Shown: positions 37,542-46,012 of the stretch, piece after piece
Layout of the letters: every line of letters begins with the position of its first letter
Numbering within the stretch: position 1 is the stretch's first letter
Source: Winogradskyella psychrotolerans RS-3
Lineage (GTDB): Bacteria; Bacteroidota; Bacteroidia; Flavobacteriales; Flavobacteriaceae
Direction of reading: 5' to 3'
DNA length: 64,000 bases
Assembly: GCF_000427335.1 (NCBI RefSeq)
Contig: NZ_ATMR01000002.1
Coordinates: 1-64,000 of the forward strand
Notes under the pieces: generated by a model
The model's input: the letters and a program-made list of their open reading frames with translations, nothing else
The model's database searches: none
What the model was told of the DNA's origin: nothing
Made by a program: the position numbers and the translations under genes

Positions 37542-38204
37542 ATGGAAGATAATTATTCGATATTTAGAAAATTCCCGAGTTTAGAACAAGCCTCTGAATT
37601 AAAAGCTTTGTTGAACGAAAATAACATTGAAACCATACTTGACGACAATGCACCTTCTGTTGATGTTACCTTCACCGGAAATACTTTACAGAATGAGATT
37701 GAAGTCAGGATTAAACAAACCGACTTTAAAAAAGCTGAAAGTATTCTTGAAAAAGAGGTTGAGAATTTAATTGAAACCATAGATAAAGATTATTATTTAT
37801 TTGAATTTACAGATGAAGAACTTTATGACATTTTATTAAAGTCAGACGAATGGAATGCCTTTGATTATACCCTTGCCCAAAAAATATTGTTACAACGAGG
37901 AAAACCTATAGATAAAGACTTGCTCAATTCTTTAAAAGATGAACGCTTAAAGCAATTAGCAGAACCTGAGGGCAACCAAAAACCTTGGATTATTGCAGGC
38001 TATTTTTTTGCTTTTTTAGGCGGTTTTCTAGGCTTAATAATCGGTTATTTTTTATGGACATCTAAAAAAACCCTACCAGATGGACAGAAGATTTACACTT
38101 ATGCTGAGAATGACAGAAAACACGGAAAATATATATTCTATATAAGTTTAGTCATTGCACCAACTACCATACTTTTTAGAGTAGTGAGTCAAATTTTAAA
38201 TTAA
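37542..38204 (+). CDS. DUF2007-domain membrane protein
   Basis: A 220-aa protein. The N-terminal 75 residues match the DUF2007 'putative signal transducing protein' pattern (FPSLEQASELKALLNENNIE, then IEVRIKQTDFKKAESIL). A helical middle with YLFEFTDEELYDILLKSDEW follows, and two membrane helices (about 150-170 and 193-215) end the protein. The function is unknown. It lies 39 nt downstream of coaD. Confidence 0.75.
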   Translation: MEDNYSIFRKFPSLEQASELKALLNENNIETILDDNAPSVDVTFTGNTLQNEIEVRIKQTDFKKAESILEKEVENLIETIDKDYYLFEFTDEELYDILLKSDEWNAFDYTLAQKILLQRGKPIDKDLLNSLKDERLKQLAEPEGNQKPWIIAGYFFAFLGGFLGLIIGYFLWTSKKTLPDGQKIYTYAENDRKHGKYIFYISLVIAPTTILFRVVSQILN

Positions 38205-38335
38205 CCCAGAAGCTTTATCACAAAAAAACACTTAACCTATAATATTTGAGTTTTTTTTACTTGTAACTTCCTCTATATACTCAATCGGCTTTCTAATACT
38301 ACCTCAGAAAGCATAAGATTATTATGCTATTAAAT

Positions 38336-39286
38336 TTAAAACGATATATGAGGGAATTTTGCACATATATCTGCCTCTTCTAGGTGAAGTTTTGATAAAA
38401 ATTTTTGATGTGATTCAGAATTTGAATTAAAAGGACGATGCTCCTTTTTTGTTTGGATGGCTGCAATTTTATCTAAGGTTTGTAAAGCATCTACTGATAA
38501 CCAAACTGTTTTAAATTTCTCCCAAATATAATTTATTGCAACATCGTTTGGATGAAGCATATCTGAACTATAAAATCTATAATCCCGTAATTCATCCATC
38601 ATAATTTCATAAGAAGGAAAATAATAAAGTTGCTGTCTAGGTTCAACAACATTGTGAATTGCTGTAATTAAATGTGCTTTACTCTGCGTGTTTTCAATAA
38701 AACCATCCTTAATATGTCTTACAGGCGATACTGTAAATAGAAGATTTACTTTGGGATTTACACTTTTAATTAATGTGATAATTGCTTGAAGTGATTCAGT
38801 AATCGTATCGACAGAACCTAATTCTTTTAGAAACTGTTTTTGAGGTAATTTGTGACAATTAGCAACAACTTTATCCGATTCAATATGTCTATAAACCCAA
38901 CTTGTTCCTAAGGTTATTATAACATGACTTGCATTAACTAAATTATCGAGAGTCTCATCAATTTGAGAATTTAAAACACTTAGCAATTCGTCTTTTGAGG
39001 CCTTGTTTAATTTTGAGTGTGCATCTAAGCAAAACCATTGTTCGTTATGAAAGCATACGTCATCTTCAGAATAATAGTCTTTATTTATGGCACGCGTAAT
39101 TAGATGTTCTATCGCTATAGGATGAAATAAAATTCCAAACGGATTAATTATAGATTGAAATTTATGATATGCAAACTTATTTCCAATGTTTTCAGAAAAG
39201 CATGAACCAAGCAACAACACTTTAGAGTTATAATCTATTTGATTATACTGTTGTGGTTTTAATGGTATCTGAGTTTGAAGATTCAT
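38336..39286 (-). CDS. GSCFA domain protein (SGNH hydrolase-like)
   Basis: A 316-aa protein. LLLGSCFSENIG near residues 29-40 is the name-giving GSCFA block with the nucleophile-like serine. ITLGTSWVYRH near 124, FTVSPVRHIKDG near 184 and SSDMLHPNDVAINYIW near 243 correspond to SGNH/GDSL blocks with a DxxH pair. An esterase on a cell-surface or lipid substrate is plausible, but the family has no assigned substrate. Confidence 0.88.
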   Translation of the reverse strand: MNLQTQIPLKPQQYNQIDYNSKVLLLGSCFSENIGNKFAYHKFQSIINPFGILFHPIAIEHLITRAINKDYYSEDDVCFHNEQWFCLDAHSKLNKASKDELLSVLNSQIDETLDNLVNASHVIITLGTSWVYRHIESDKVVANCHKLPQKQFLKELGSVDTITESLQAIITLIKSVNPKVNLLFTVSPVRHIKDGFIENTQSKAHLITAIHNVVEPRQQLYYFPSYEIMMDELRDYRFYSSDMLHPNDVAINYIWEKFKTVWLSVDALQTLDKIAAIQTKKEHRPFNSNSESHQKFLSKLHLEEADICAKFPHISF

Positions 39287-39312
39287 TTGTTAATTATTAC
39301 TTAGGGTTTAAA

Positions 39313-39509
39313 GTTATTACACAAAGATTCGCGGAGTCTCTCAGATATTCACTGAGAAAAACAGGAATTCAAATCACATTTTTTTTTAGTTTTTAAAAGT
39401 GTTTCAAGCATTTAGTACAGTTAAAAAAAAAAAAACGTAATCATGAAAATTTAAAATTAACCCTCTGTGAATCTCTGCGCTTTTGCTCTGCGAAACTCTG
39501 TGTTACAAC
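39313..39509. repeat. Inverted intergenic repeat of CACAGAG / CGCGGAG words
   Basis: The left end (ACACAAAGATTCGCGGAG) and the right end (CTCTGCGAAACTCTGTGTT) are near complements about 150 bp apart, so the gap between the GSCFA and alaS genes could fold into one long imperfect hairpin. It is built from the same words as 2459-2745 and 9214-9536. An 11-A-run-like stretch lies in the centre near 39423-39435. Confidence 0.65.
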
Positions 39510-39513
39510 CGTT

Positions 39514-42126
39514 CTATAAATAATCCTTAGCAGCCTCCAAAGCAGCCTCAATTCCATTAGGATTCTTACCTCCCGCAGTGGCAAAGAACGGCTGACCTCC
39601 ACCTCCACCTTGGATGTGTTTTCCTAATTCTCTGACGATTGTACCAGCATTTAAGTTTTTGCTCGCCACTAATTCCTTAGAAATATAACAAGACAAAATG
39701 GCCTTCCCATCATTTTCAGCACCAAACAATAAGAATAAGTTATCAAACTGACTTCCTAATTCAAAACACACATCTTTAACTCCAGATGCATTTAAATCTA
39801 GTTTCTTAGCTAAAAACTGAATTCCATTAATTTCAGTTAATTCACTTTTAAGCTCACCTTTAATATTTTTTGCTTTATCCTTTAAAAGTTCTTCTATTTG
39901 CTTTTTTAAGTCGCTGTTTTCACCTTGAAGATTTTCTAATGCTTTTACAGGTTCTTTAGCATTATTCAACAAGCCTTTCATTTCAAGATAAGCCGTGTTA
40001 TTTTCAGCGAAATAATCCCTAACCGATTTATTTGTAATAGCTTCAATTCGTCTAATACCAGCTGCAACAGCTCCTTCTGACACAATTTTAAAATGCCAGA
40101 TGTCTGAGGTGTTTTTTACATGAATTCCACCACACAACTCCATTGATTTCCCAAAACGAATCGTTCTAACCGTATCGCCATATTTCTCTCCGAATAAAGC
40201 CATAGCTCCTTCTTCAATAGCTTTTTCCATTGGGATATTTCGATGTTCCTCTAAAGGTAACTTGCCTTCAATTCTGGCATTTACAAAATCTTCTATTTCT
40301 TGTAATTGCTCTGGTGTTACTTTTGAAAAATGAGAAAAATCGAATCGTAATGATTTTGGTTTCACCAAAGATCCTTTTTGCTCTACATGCTCTCCTAATA
40401 CTGTTCGTAAAGCTTGGTGCAATAAATGTGTCGCTGTATGATTACTAGAAGATAATGCACGGTGTTCACTATTCACTACAGCTTTAAAGCTTTCGTTTAA
40501 ATGTTCTGGTAAATTTTTACATAAATGGATAATAACATTATTTTCCTTTTTAGTATCTAAAATATAAACCACATCTCCATGTGTATCTTGCAATACTCCT
40601 TTGTCTCCAACTTGTCCACCTCCTTCCGGATAAAATGGTGTTAAATTGAAAACTAACTGATACATTTCACCATCTTTTTTAGAGGTTACTTTTCGGTATC
40701 TTGCAATTTTTACATTAGCTTCTTGAGTGTCATACCCAATAAATTCTTGAACATCGTCTTCAAATAAAACCGTCCAATCTTCGGTTGACGTTTCACTAGC
40801 AGAGCGCGATCGTTCTTTCTGCTTTTGTAATTGCTCGTTAAATCCTTTTTCGTCTAATTTTAAATTCTTTTCAGATAAAATTAAAGCCGTTAAATCAATA
40901 GGAAATCCGTAAGTGTCATACAACTCAAAAGCCTTTTCACCTGAAACGGTATCTCCTTTTGTTTCTTCAACAATTCGATTTAATAATACTAAACCTTGAT
41001 CTAATGTTCTTAAAAAAGAAGCTTCTTCTTCTTTAATTACATTTTCAATTAAAACTTTTTGTGCTCTTATTTCAGGGAACGCCTCACCCATTTTTTTACT
41101 TAACACATCTACTAAACGATATATTAATGGTTCTTTTTTATCTAAGAATGTAAATCCATATCGCACAGCTCTTCGTAAAATTCTACGAATAACGTAACCA
41201 GAACCTGTATTACTAGGTAATTGGCCGTCTGCAATAGAAAATGCTACAGCTCTAACGTGGTCAGAAATAACGCGTATTGCAATATCAACTTCCTCGTTAT
41301 CACCATAGGTCTTACCTGTAATGGTTTCTATTTCACGAATAATCGGTGTAAAAACATCGGTATCATAATTAGATTGCACTCCTTGTAATACCATACACAA
41401 GCGTTCAAAACCCATTCCTGTATCAATATGCTTATTTGGTAAAGCCTCTAAAGAACCATTTGCTTTACGATTGTATTGCATAAAAACAAGGTTCCATATT
41501 TCAACCACATGCGGATGATCCATGTTTATCAAAGTTTTGGCATCAACCTTTGCTTTTTCTTCTGCAGATCTAATATCGACGTGAATTTCACTACAAGGTC
41601 CACAAGGCCCCTGATCTCCCATTTCCCAGAAATTATCCTTTTTATTACCTTTTAAAATGCGGTCTTCAGAAATATATTTCTTCCAAATATCGTAAGCCTC
41701 CGTATCCATTTTAAGGTTATCCTCATCATCACTTCCTTCAAAAACGGTTACATAAAGTATGCTTTTATCAACCCCGTAAACTTCGGTAAGCAATTCCCAA
41801 GCCCAAGCGATCGCTTCCTCTTTAAAGTAATCTCCAAAACTCCAGTTACCTAACATTTCAAACAAGGTATGATGATAGGTATCATAACCAACTTCCTCTA
41901 AGTCATTGTGTTTACCAGAAACACGTAAACACTTTTGTGAATCCGAAATTCTATTTTTCTTTGGTTCTGAATTCCCTAAAAAGTATTCTTTAAAAGGCAC
42001 CATACCTGCATTAACAAACATTAATGTTGGGTCATTCTTTAATACCATTGGTGCAGAAGGCACAATAAGATGTTGTTTTCCTTCAAAGAATTTTAAAAAT
42101 TTAGATCGTACGTCTTGAGACTTCAT
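39514..42126 (-). CDS. alaS: Alanyl-tRNA synthetase
   Basis: An 870-aa class II synthetase of full length. Motif 1-2 region [16 protein letters not shown] near 34-49, motif 3 near residue 230-245 (DTGMGFERL), editing domain zinc ligands [11 protein letters not shown] near 560 and CGGIH near 660, and the C-Ala DHHA1 end [14 protein letters not shown] near 845. It charges tRNA-Ala and edits mischarged Ser/Gly. It is divergent from the M23 peptidase gene. Confidence 0.96.
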   Translation of the reverse strand: MKSQDVRSKFLKFFEGKQHLIVPSAPMVLKNDPTLMFVNAGMVPFKEYFLGNSEPKKNRISDSQKCLRVSGKHNDLEEVGYDTYHHTLFEMLGNWSFGDYFKEEAIAWAWELLTEVYGVDKSILYVTVFEGSDDEDNLKMDTEAYDIWKKYISEDRILKGNKKDNFWEMGDQGPCGPCSEIHVDIRSAEEKAKVDAKTLINMDHPHVVEIWNLVFMQYNRKANGSLEALPNKHIDTGMGFERLCMVLQGVQSNYDTDVFTPIIREIETITGKTYGDNEEVDIAIRVISDHVRAVAFSIADGQLPSNTGSGYVIRRILRRAVRYGFTFLDKKEPLIYRLVDVLSKKMGEAFPEIRAQKVLIENVIKEEEASFLRTLDQGLVLLNRIVEETKGDTVSGEKAFELYDTYGFPIDLTALILSEKNLKLDEKGFNEQLQKQKERSRSASETSTEDWTVLFEDDVQEFIGYDTQEANVKIARYRKVTSKKDGEMYQLVFNLTPFYPEGGGQVGDKGVLQDTHGDVVYILDTKKENNVIIHLCKNLPEHLNESFKAVVNSEHRALSSSNHTATHLLHQALRTVLGEHVEQKGSLVKPKSLRFDFSHFSKVTPEQLQEIEDFVNARIEGKLPLEEHRNIPMEKAIEEGAMALFGEKYGDTVRTIRFGKSMELCGGIHVKNTSDIWHFKIVSEGAVAAGIRRIEAITNKSVRDYFAENNTAYLEMKGLLNNAKEPVKALENLQGENSDLKKQIEELLKDKAKNIKGELKSELTEINGIQFLAKKLDLNASGVKDVCFELGSQFDNLFLLFGAENDGKAILSCYISKELVASKNLNAGTIVRELGKHIQGGGGGQPFFATAGGKNPNGIEAALEAAKDYL

Positions 42127-42181
42127 ATACTGAATTTATAGCTTGTTTGTATTTAATTACCACAAATGCAAAACAATTTTT

Positions 42182-42189
42182 TATCTTTG
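42182..42189 (+). promoter_or_regulatory. Bacteroidota -7 box (TATCTTTG) for the M23-merR-lemA-TPM operon
   Basis: A TAnnTTTG match 70 nt before the M23 start codon. A TTTG upstream is too far away (about 32 nt), so support is only partial. Confidence 0.4.
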
Positions 42190-42258
42190 GTTGCTTTGCG
42201 AATAAATTACAAACCGAAATTATGTCTGTAATACTGCAAAAATAGCATAAATTCAAAC

Positions 42259-43230
42259 ATGGCTAAAGTAAAATATTATTATGATTCCGAAACGCTTTCT
42301 TACCGAAAGATAAAGCGTAAAAAAGCAACAACTCTTAAGTATGCTGCTGTATTTTTAACTGCTGCTGCCTTATTTGCTTTTTTGATGGTTTTTATTGCTA
42401 GTCAATATATTGAGTCGCCAAAAGAGAGACAAATGGCAAGAGAATTGCAAAATATGGAATTGCAATACGAATTGTTAAATAAGCGAACAGATGATGCTTT
42501 TGCTGCTTTAGAAAATGTTGAAGAGCGCGACAATGCTATTTATAGACTCTATTTTGAGGCCAACCCTATACCAACAGAACAACGAAGAGCAGGATTTGGT
42601 GGTATTAACCGTTATAAAAAGTATGAAGGTTTTGATAACAGTAAATTAATTGCTGAAAGTAATAAGCGTTTAGATATTTTAGAAAAAGCTGTTGTTGTGC
42701 AATCTAAATCGTTAGATGAAATTGCAAAATTAGCAGAAGACAAAGAAAAGTTTTTAGAAGCGATACCTGCCATTCAACCTATAAGCAATGAGAACATGAC
42801 GCGTATGGCATCTGGTTATGGTTATAGAACGGATCCATTTACTAAGGTTCGGAAATTTCATTACGGTATGGATTTTACAGCACCACGTGGCACACCGATT
42901 TACGCTTCTGGAGATGGAGTAATTACCCGTGCAGATAGCCAATCTACAGGGTATGGAAATCATATTAGAATAGATCATGGTTATGGTTACATATCTTTAT
43001 ACGCCCATTTATATAAATATAATGTTAAGGTTAACCAACGCGTAAAACGTGGTGATTTAATAGGCTTTGTAGGAAGTACAGGTCGTTCTGAAGCACCGCA
43101 TTTGCATTACGAAGTCTTTAAAGATGGTGAGCGTATCAATCCTATTAATTTTTATTATGGTAACTTATCTGCTGAAGAATACGATATCTTACTTAAGAAA
43201 GCGTCATTAGAAAACCAATCCCTCGATTAA
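42259..43230 (+). CDS. M23 family metallopeptidase (LytM/NlpD type)
   Basis: A 323-aa membrane-anchored protein. One membrane helix near residues 27-47, a coiled coil near 55-80 and the M23 domain in the C-terminal third: HYGMDFTAPRGTPI near 200 (Zn ligands H and D), HGYGYISLYAHL near 238 and HLHYEVFKDG near 281. All expected zinc ligands and the second catalytic His are present, so it should be an active peptidoglycan endopeptidase in the periplasm. merR starts 1 nt after its stop. Confidence 0.92.
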   Translation: MAKVKYYYDSETLSYRKIKRKKATTLKYAAVFLTAAALFAFLMVFIASQYIESPKERQMARELQNMELQYELLNKRTDDAFAALENVEERDNAIYRLYFEANPIPTEQRRAGFGGINRYKKYEGFDNSKLIAESNKRLDILEKAVVVQSKSLDEIAKLAEDKEKFLEAIPAIQPISNENMTRMASGYGYRTDPFTKVRKFHYGMDFTAPRGTPIYASGDGVITRADSQSTGYGNHIRIDHGYGYISLYAHLYKYNVKVNQRVKRGDLIGFVGSTGRSEAPHLHYEVFKDGERINPINFYYGNLSAEEYDILLKKASLENQSLD

Positions 43231-43231
43231 G

Positions 43232-43560
43232 ATGCATATAGACTTACCAGAAAAACGATATTACGGTATTGGAGAAGTAGCTAAAGCTTTTAAAGTGAAT
43301 GCCTCTTTAATTCGATTTTGGGAAAAAGAATTCGATGCTTTAAAACCAAAGAAGAATGCTAAAGGGAACAGGAAATTCACTCCAGAAGACATTAAAAATC
43401 TCAAGTTTATTTACCATTTAGTAAAAGAAAGAGGATTTACACTTGAAGGTGCAAAAACACATCTTAAAGAAGAAAAAAACAAGCTTTAGAGAAATTTGAA
43501 ATTATCGAGAAACTTGAAAGCATCAAGGCACAACTTAACAAAATTAAAACACAACTTTAA
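43232..43560 (+). CDS. MerR family transcriptional regulator, frame broken once
   Basis: About 109 aa after correction. The first 85 codons encode the winged HTH (KRYYGIGEVAKAFKVNASLI, RFWEKEFDALKPKKN). Adding one A to the seven-A run at 43473-43479 continues as EEKKQALEKFEIIEKLESI to a stop at 43560, a short coiled-coil dimerisation tail. It lacks the effector domain of large MerR proteins. It follows the M23 gene by 1 nt and precedes lemA by 12 nt. Confidence 0.85.
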
Positions 43561-43572
43561 AACTAAACTATC

Positions 43573-44169
43573 ATGAAAAAATGGCTAATTCCAGTTATTA
43601 TTATCGCACTATTAGGCTTTGCAATTTATCAATGGGCTGTAGGATTTAACAACACTGCTGTAGAATATGAAGCTAATGCAGAGACAGCTTGGTCTAATGT
43701 TGAGAGTTCTTACCAAAGACGAAATGACCTTATTGGTAATTTAGTTAAAACTGTACAAGGCGCTGCTGATTTTGAAAAATCAACCTTAACAGCTGTAATA
43801 GAAGCGAGAGCAAAAGCAACATCTACAACAATTGATGCCAGCAATTTAACTGCTGATAATATGGCGCAATTTCAACAAGCGCAAAGTGGATTAAGCGGAG
43901 CATTATCCAAATTATTAGTGTCTGTAGAGCGTTACCCTGAATTAAAAGCGAATCAAAATTTCTTAGAACTTCAAAGTCAACTAGAAGGTACTGAAAACCG
44001 AATTAATATAGCAAGAGATCGCTTTAATGAAAAGGTAAATATTTATGATATCCATACGTCAAAATTTCCAGGATCAGTTTTAGCTGGTTGGTTTGGCTTT
44101 GAAGAAATGCCTAGATATAAAGCAGATGCTGGTAGCGAAAATGCTCCAGACGTTAATTTCGACTTTTAA
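43573..44169 (+). CDS. LemA family protein
   Basis: A 198-aa protein with one N-terminal membrane helix (residues 4-24) and the long helical LemA domain: YQRRNDLIGNLVKTVQGAAD near 48-67, VSVERYPELKANQNFLELQS near 115-134, and EGTENRINIARDRFNEKV near 137-154. It ends LAGWFGFEE...PDVNFDF. The usual neighbours, TPM-domain genes, follow directly. The cellular role is unclear; it is membrane-bound. Confidence 0.92.
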   Translation: MKKWLIPVIIIALLGFAIYQWAVGFNNTAVEYEANAETAWSNVESSYQRRNDLIGNLVKTVQGAADFEKSTLTAVIEARAKATSTTIDASNLTADNMAQFQQAQSGLSGALSKLLVSVERYPELKANQNFLELQSQLEGTENRINIARDRFNEKVNIYDIHTSKFPGSVLAGWFGFEEMPRYKADAGSENAPDVNFDF

Positions 44170-44181
44170 TTAAATCTATTT

Positions 44182-44619
44182 ATGCCAAATATTGAGCAGT
44201 TCCTAACAATCAAAGAAGAAGCCGAAATTGTTGAAGCTATTAGAATTGCTGAAGGCAAAACCTCTGGTGAAATTCGTGTACATATAGAACAGAAATGTGA
44301 TATTGATGTCTACGAACATGCCTTAGAAGTGTTTCATTATTTAAAAATGGATAATACCATTCAGCGCAATGGTGTACTCATCTATGTTGCGGTAGACAAT
44401 AAATCTTTTGTGATTTTTGGAGACCAAGGCATTAACAATAGTGTTGGTGCCGATTTTTGGAATTCTACACGCGATAAAATTTCTAGTCAGTTTAAGTCAG
44501 GCCGTTTTAAACAAGGTTTAATTGATGGTATTCAGGAGGCAGGCAAAGCATTGTCGCTATATTTTCCTTGGGATCATAACGATAAAGACGAGTTGGATAA
44601 TACAATCTCAAAAGGATAA
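44182..44619 (+). CDS. TPM domain protein (cytoplasmic form)
   Basis: A 145-aa TPM (TLP18.3/Psb32/MOLO-1) domain without signal peptide or membrane helix: IVEAIRIAEGKTSGEIRVHI near residues 16-35, RNGVLIYVAVDNKSFVIFGD near 63-82 and INNSVGADFWNSTRDKI near 84-100. The domain has been described as an acid phosphatase-like fold in plant Psb32 relatives; its role here is unknown. Its stop codon touches the start of the next TPM gene. Confidence 0.87.
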   Translation: MPNIEQFLTIKEEAEIVEAIRIAEGKTSGEIRVHIEQKCDIDVYEHALEVFHYLKMDNTIQRNGVLIYVAVDNKSFVIFGDQGINNSVGADFWNSTRDKISSQFKSGRFKQGLIDGIQEAGKALSLYFPWDHNDKDELDNTISKG

Positions 44620-45434
44620 TGCAACAAACAAAACACATAGTATTTAAAGTCTTAGTTCTATTACTTTTGGCGAGTCCATTCATTGGATTAGCACAATATA
44701 ATATTCCAGAAAAACCAAAGTTTCAAACTAGTGTTTACGATGATGACATTAATTTATTATCAGCGTCAGAAAAAAGTAGTTTAGAACAAAAACTAATACG
44801 CTATTCTGATTCAACCTCAACACAAATTGTTGTCGCAATCATTGGTTCTACCAATGGGGAATATATTAATTATTTAGGCGCACAATGGGGAGAAGCATGG
44901 GGAATTGGCCAAGCTGATAAAGACAACGGTATTTTTATTCTTTTAGCTAGAAACGATCGAAAAATAAATATCAGCACTGGTAAAGGCGTTGAACACTTAC
45001 TAACGGATGCTTTAAGTAAGCGTATTATAAATAATGATATCATTCCTTACTTTAAAAAAAATGATTATTACGGTGGATTAAACCGTGCTACAGATGTGAT
45101 TTTTGAAGTCATGACTGGTGAATACAAAGGCACACGACAAACCGAAAACGGATTCCCAACTGAAGTTATCTTTTTCCTATTTATCATTTTCATCATTTTT
45201 ATAATCGCCATTTCTAAAACTCGTGGAGGAGGAAATGGAGGAAATCGCGCTGGAAGCGGAGGACTTCTCGAAGCCATTATTTTAAGTAATATGGGACGTG
45301 GAAGTTATTCTAGAGGGTCATCTTCAGGTGGCTTTGGCGGCAGCTCAGGAGGAGGTTTTGGTGGCGGAGGTGGTTTTGGAGGAGGCTTTGGAGGCGGAAG
45401 CTTTGGTGGTGGAGGCGCTTCAGGTGGCTGGTAA
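44619..45434 (+). CDS. Secreted, membrane-anchored TPM domain protein with Gly-rich tail
   Basis: A 271-aa protein with a signal peptide (FIGLAQYNIP), the TPM domain (VYDDDINLLSASEKSSLEQK near 39, IVVAIIGSTNGEYINYLGAQ near 69, DNGIFILLARNDRKINISTG near 101), one membrane helix near residues 185-200, and a glycine-serine tail (about 215-271) with GGGFGGGGGFGG-like repeats. This YgcG-type layout recurs next to lemA in many bacteria. Confidence 0.9.
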   Translation: MQQTKHIVFKVLVLLLLASPFIGLAQYNIPEKPKFQTSVYDDDINLLSASEKSSLEQKLIRYSDSTSTQIVVAIIGSTNGEYINYLGAQWGEAWGIGQADKDNGIFILLARNDRKINISTGKGVEHLLTDALSKRIINNDIIPYFKKNDYYGGLNRATDVIFEVMTGEYKGTRQTENGFPTEVIFFLFIIFIIFIIAISKTRGGGNGGNRAGSGGLLEAIILSNMGRGSYSRGSSSGGFGGSSGGGFGGGGGFGGGFGGGSFGGGGASGGW

Positions 45435-45502
45435 TTTTAATCACAGCCTTCTGCTTCTAGTACACTATTTTAAAAAAATTGTTTCACTTTCAGATTTTAT
45501 TC

Positions 45503-46012
45503 ATGCGCTTAAAACTAGCCTTTCAAATTATATTGCTCTTCTTTTTATTTTCGAATTGTAAAGAAAAGCAGACTAATGTCGAAACAATCCCATCGCATAT
45601 TCCATTAAACTCATCTCAAAAACGAGTTGTAGATTTAGCTCATTTATTTTCAAAAGTCGAAAGCGATTCTTTAGCTTACAAAATCATTCAATACGAAACA
45701 CAAACGACCAACCAAATTGCGATTCTAACCATAGATTCCTTACCCAAAAATACAAACATTCAGAAATTTGGAACTGAAGTTGGTAAAAAATAGGGAGTTG
45801 GCACAAAACAAAAAGACAACGGTCTACTCATCACAATTTCTAATTACGATAGAAGCATGGCAATTTCAACAGGAATTGGAACAAAACAAACCATTTCTGA
45901 TTACGAATGTAAAGTCATCATTGATGATATAATGATTCCAGAATTTAGTACAGGTAATTACTACAAAGGAGTCAGCAAAGCTTTAAACTCTTTATTTACG
46001 CTTTGGGGTTAA
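45503..46012 (+). pseudogene. TPM domain lipoprotein interrupted by a TAG stop
   Basis: ATG at 45503 starts a lipoprotein signal (LLFFLFSNCKEK). The TPM domain begins and stops at TAG (45791-45793), where relatives have Trp. The same frame then stays open for 72 more codons (GVGTKQKDNGLLITISNYDR to FTLWG) and ends at 46012. Changing TAG to TGG gives about 169 aa with a complete domain. Unlike the frameshifts in this window it is a substitution, not a run-length change. It is the third TPM gene in a row. Confidence 0.75.

Noticed and set aside
45298..45561. 87-codon frame rich in Val, Leu, Glu and Ala
   Set aside because: It is a shifted reading of the glycine-rich tail of the TPM gene.
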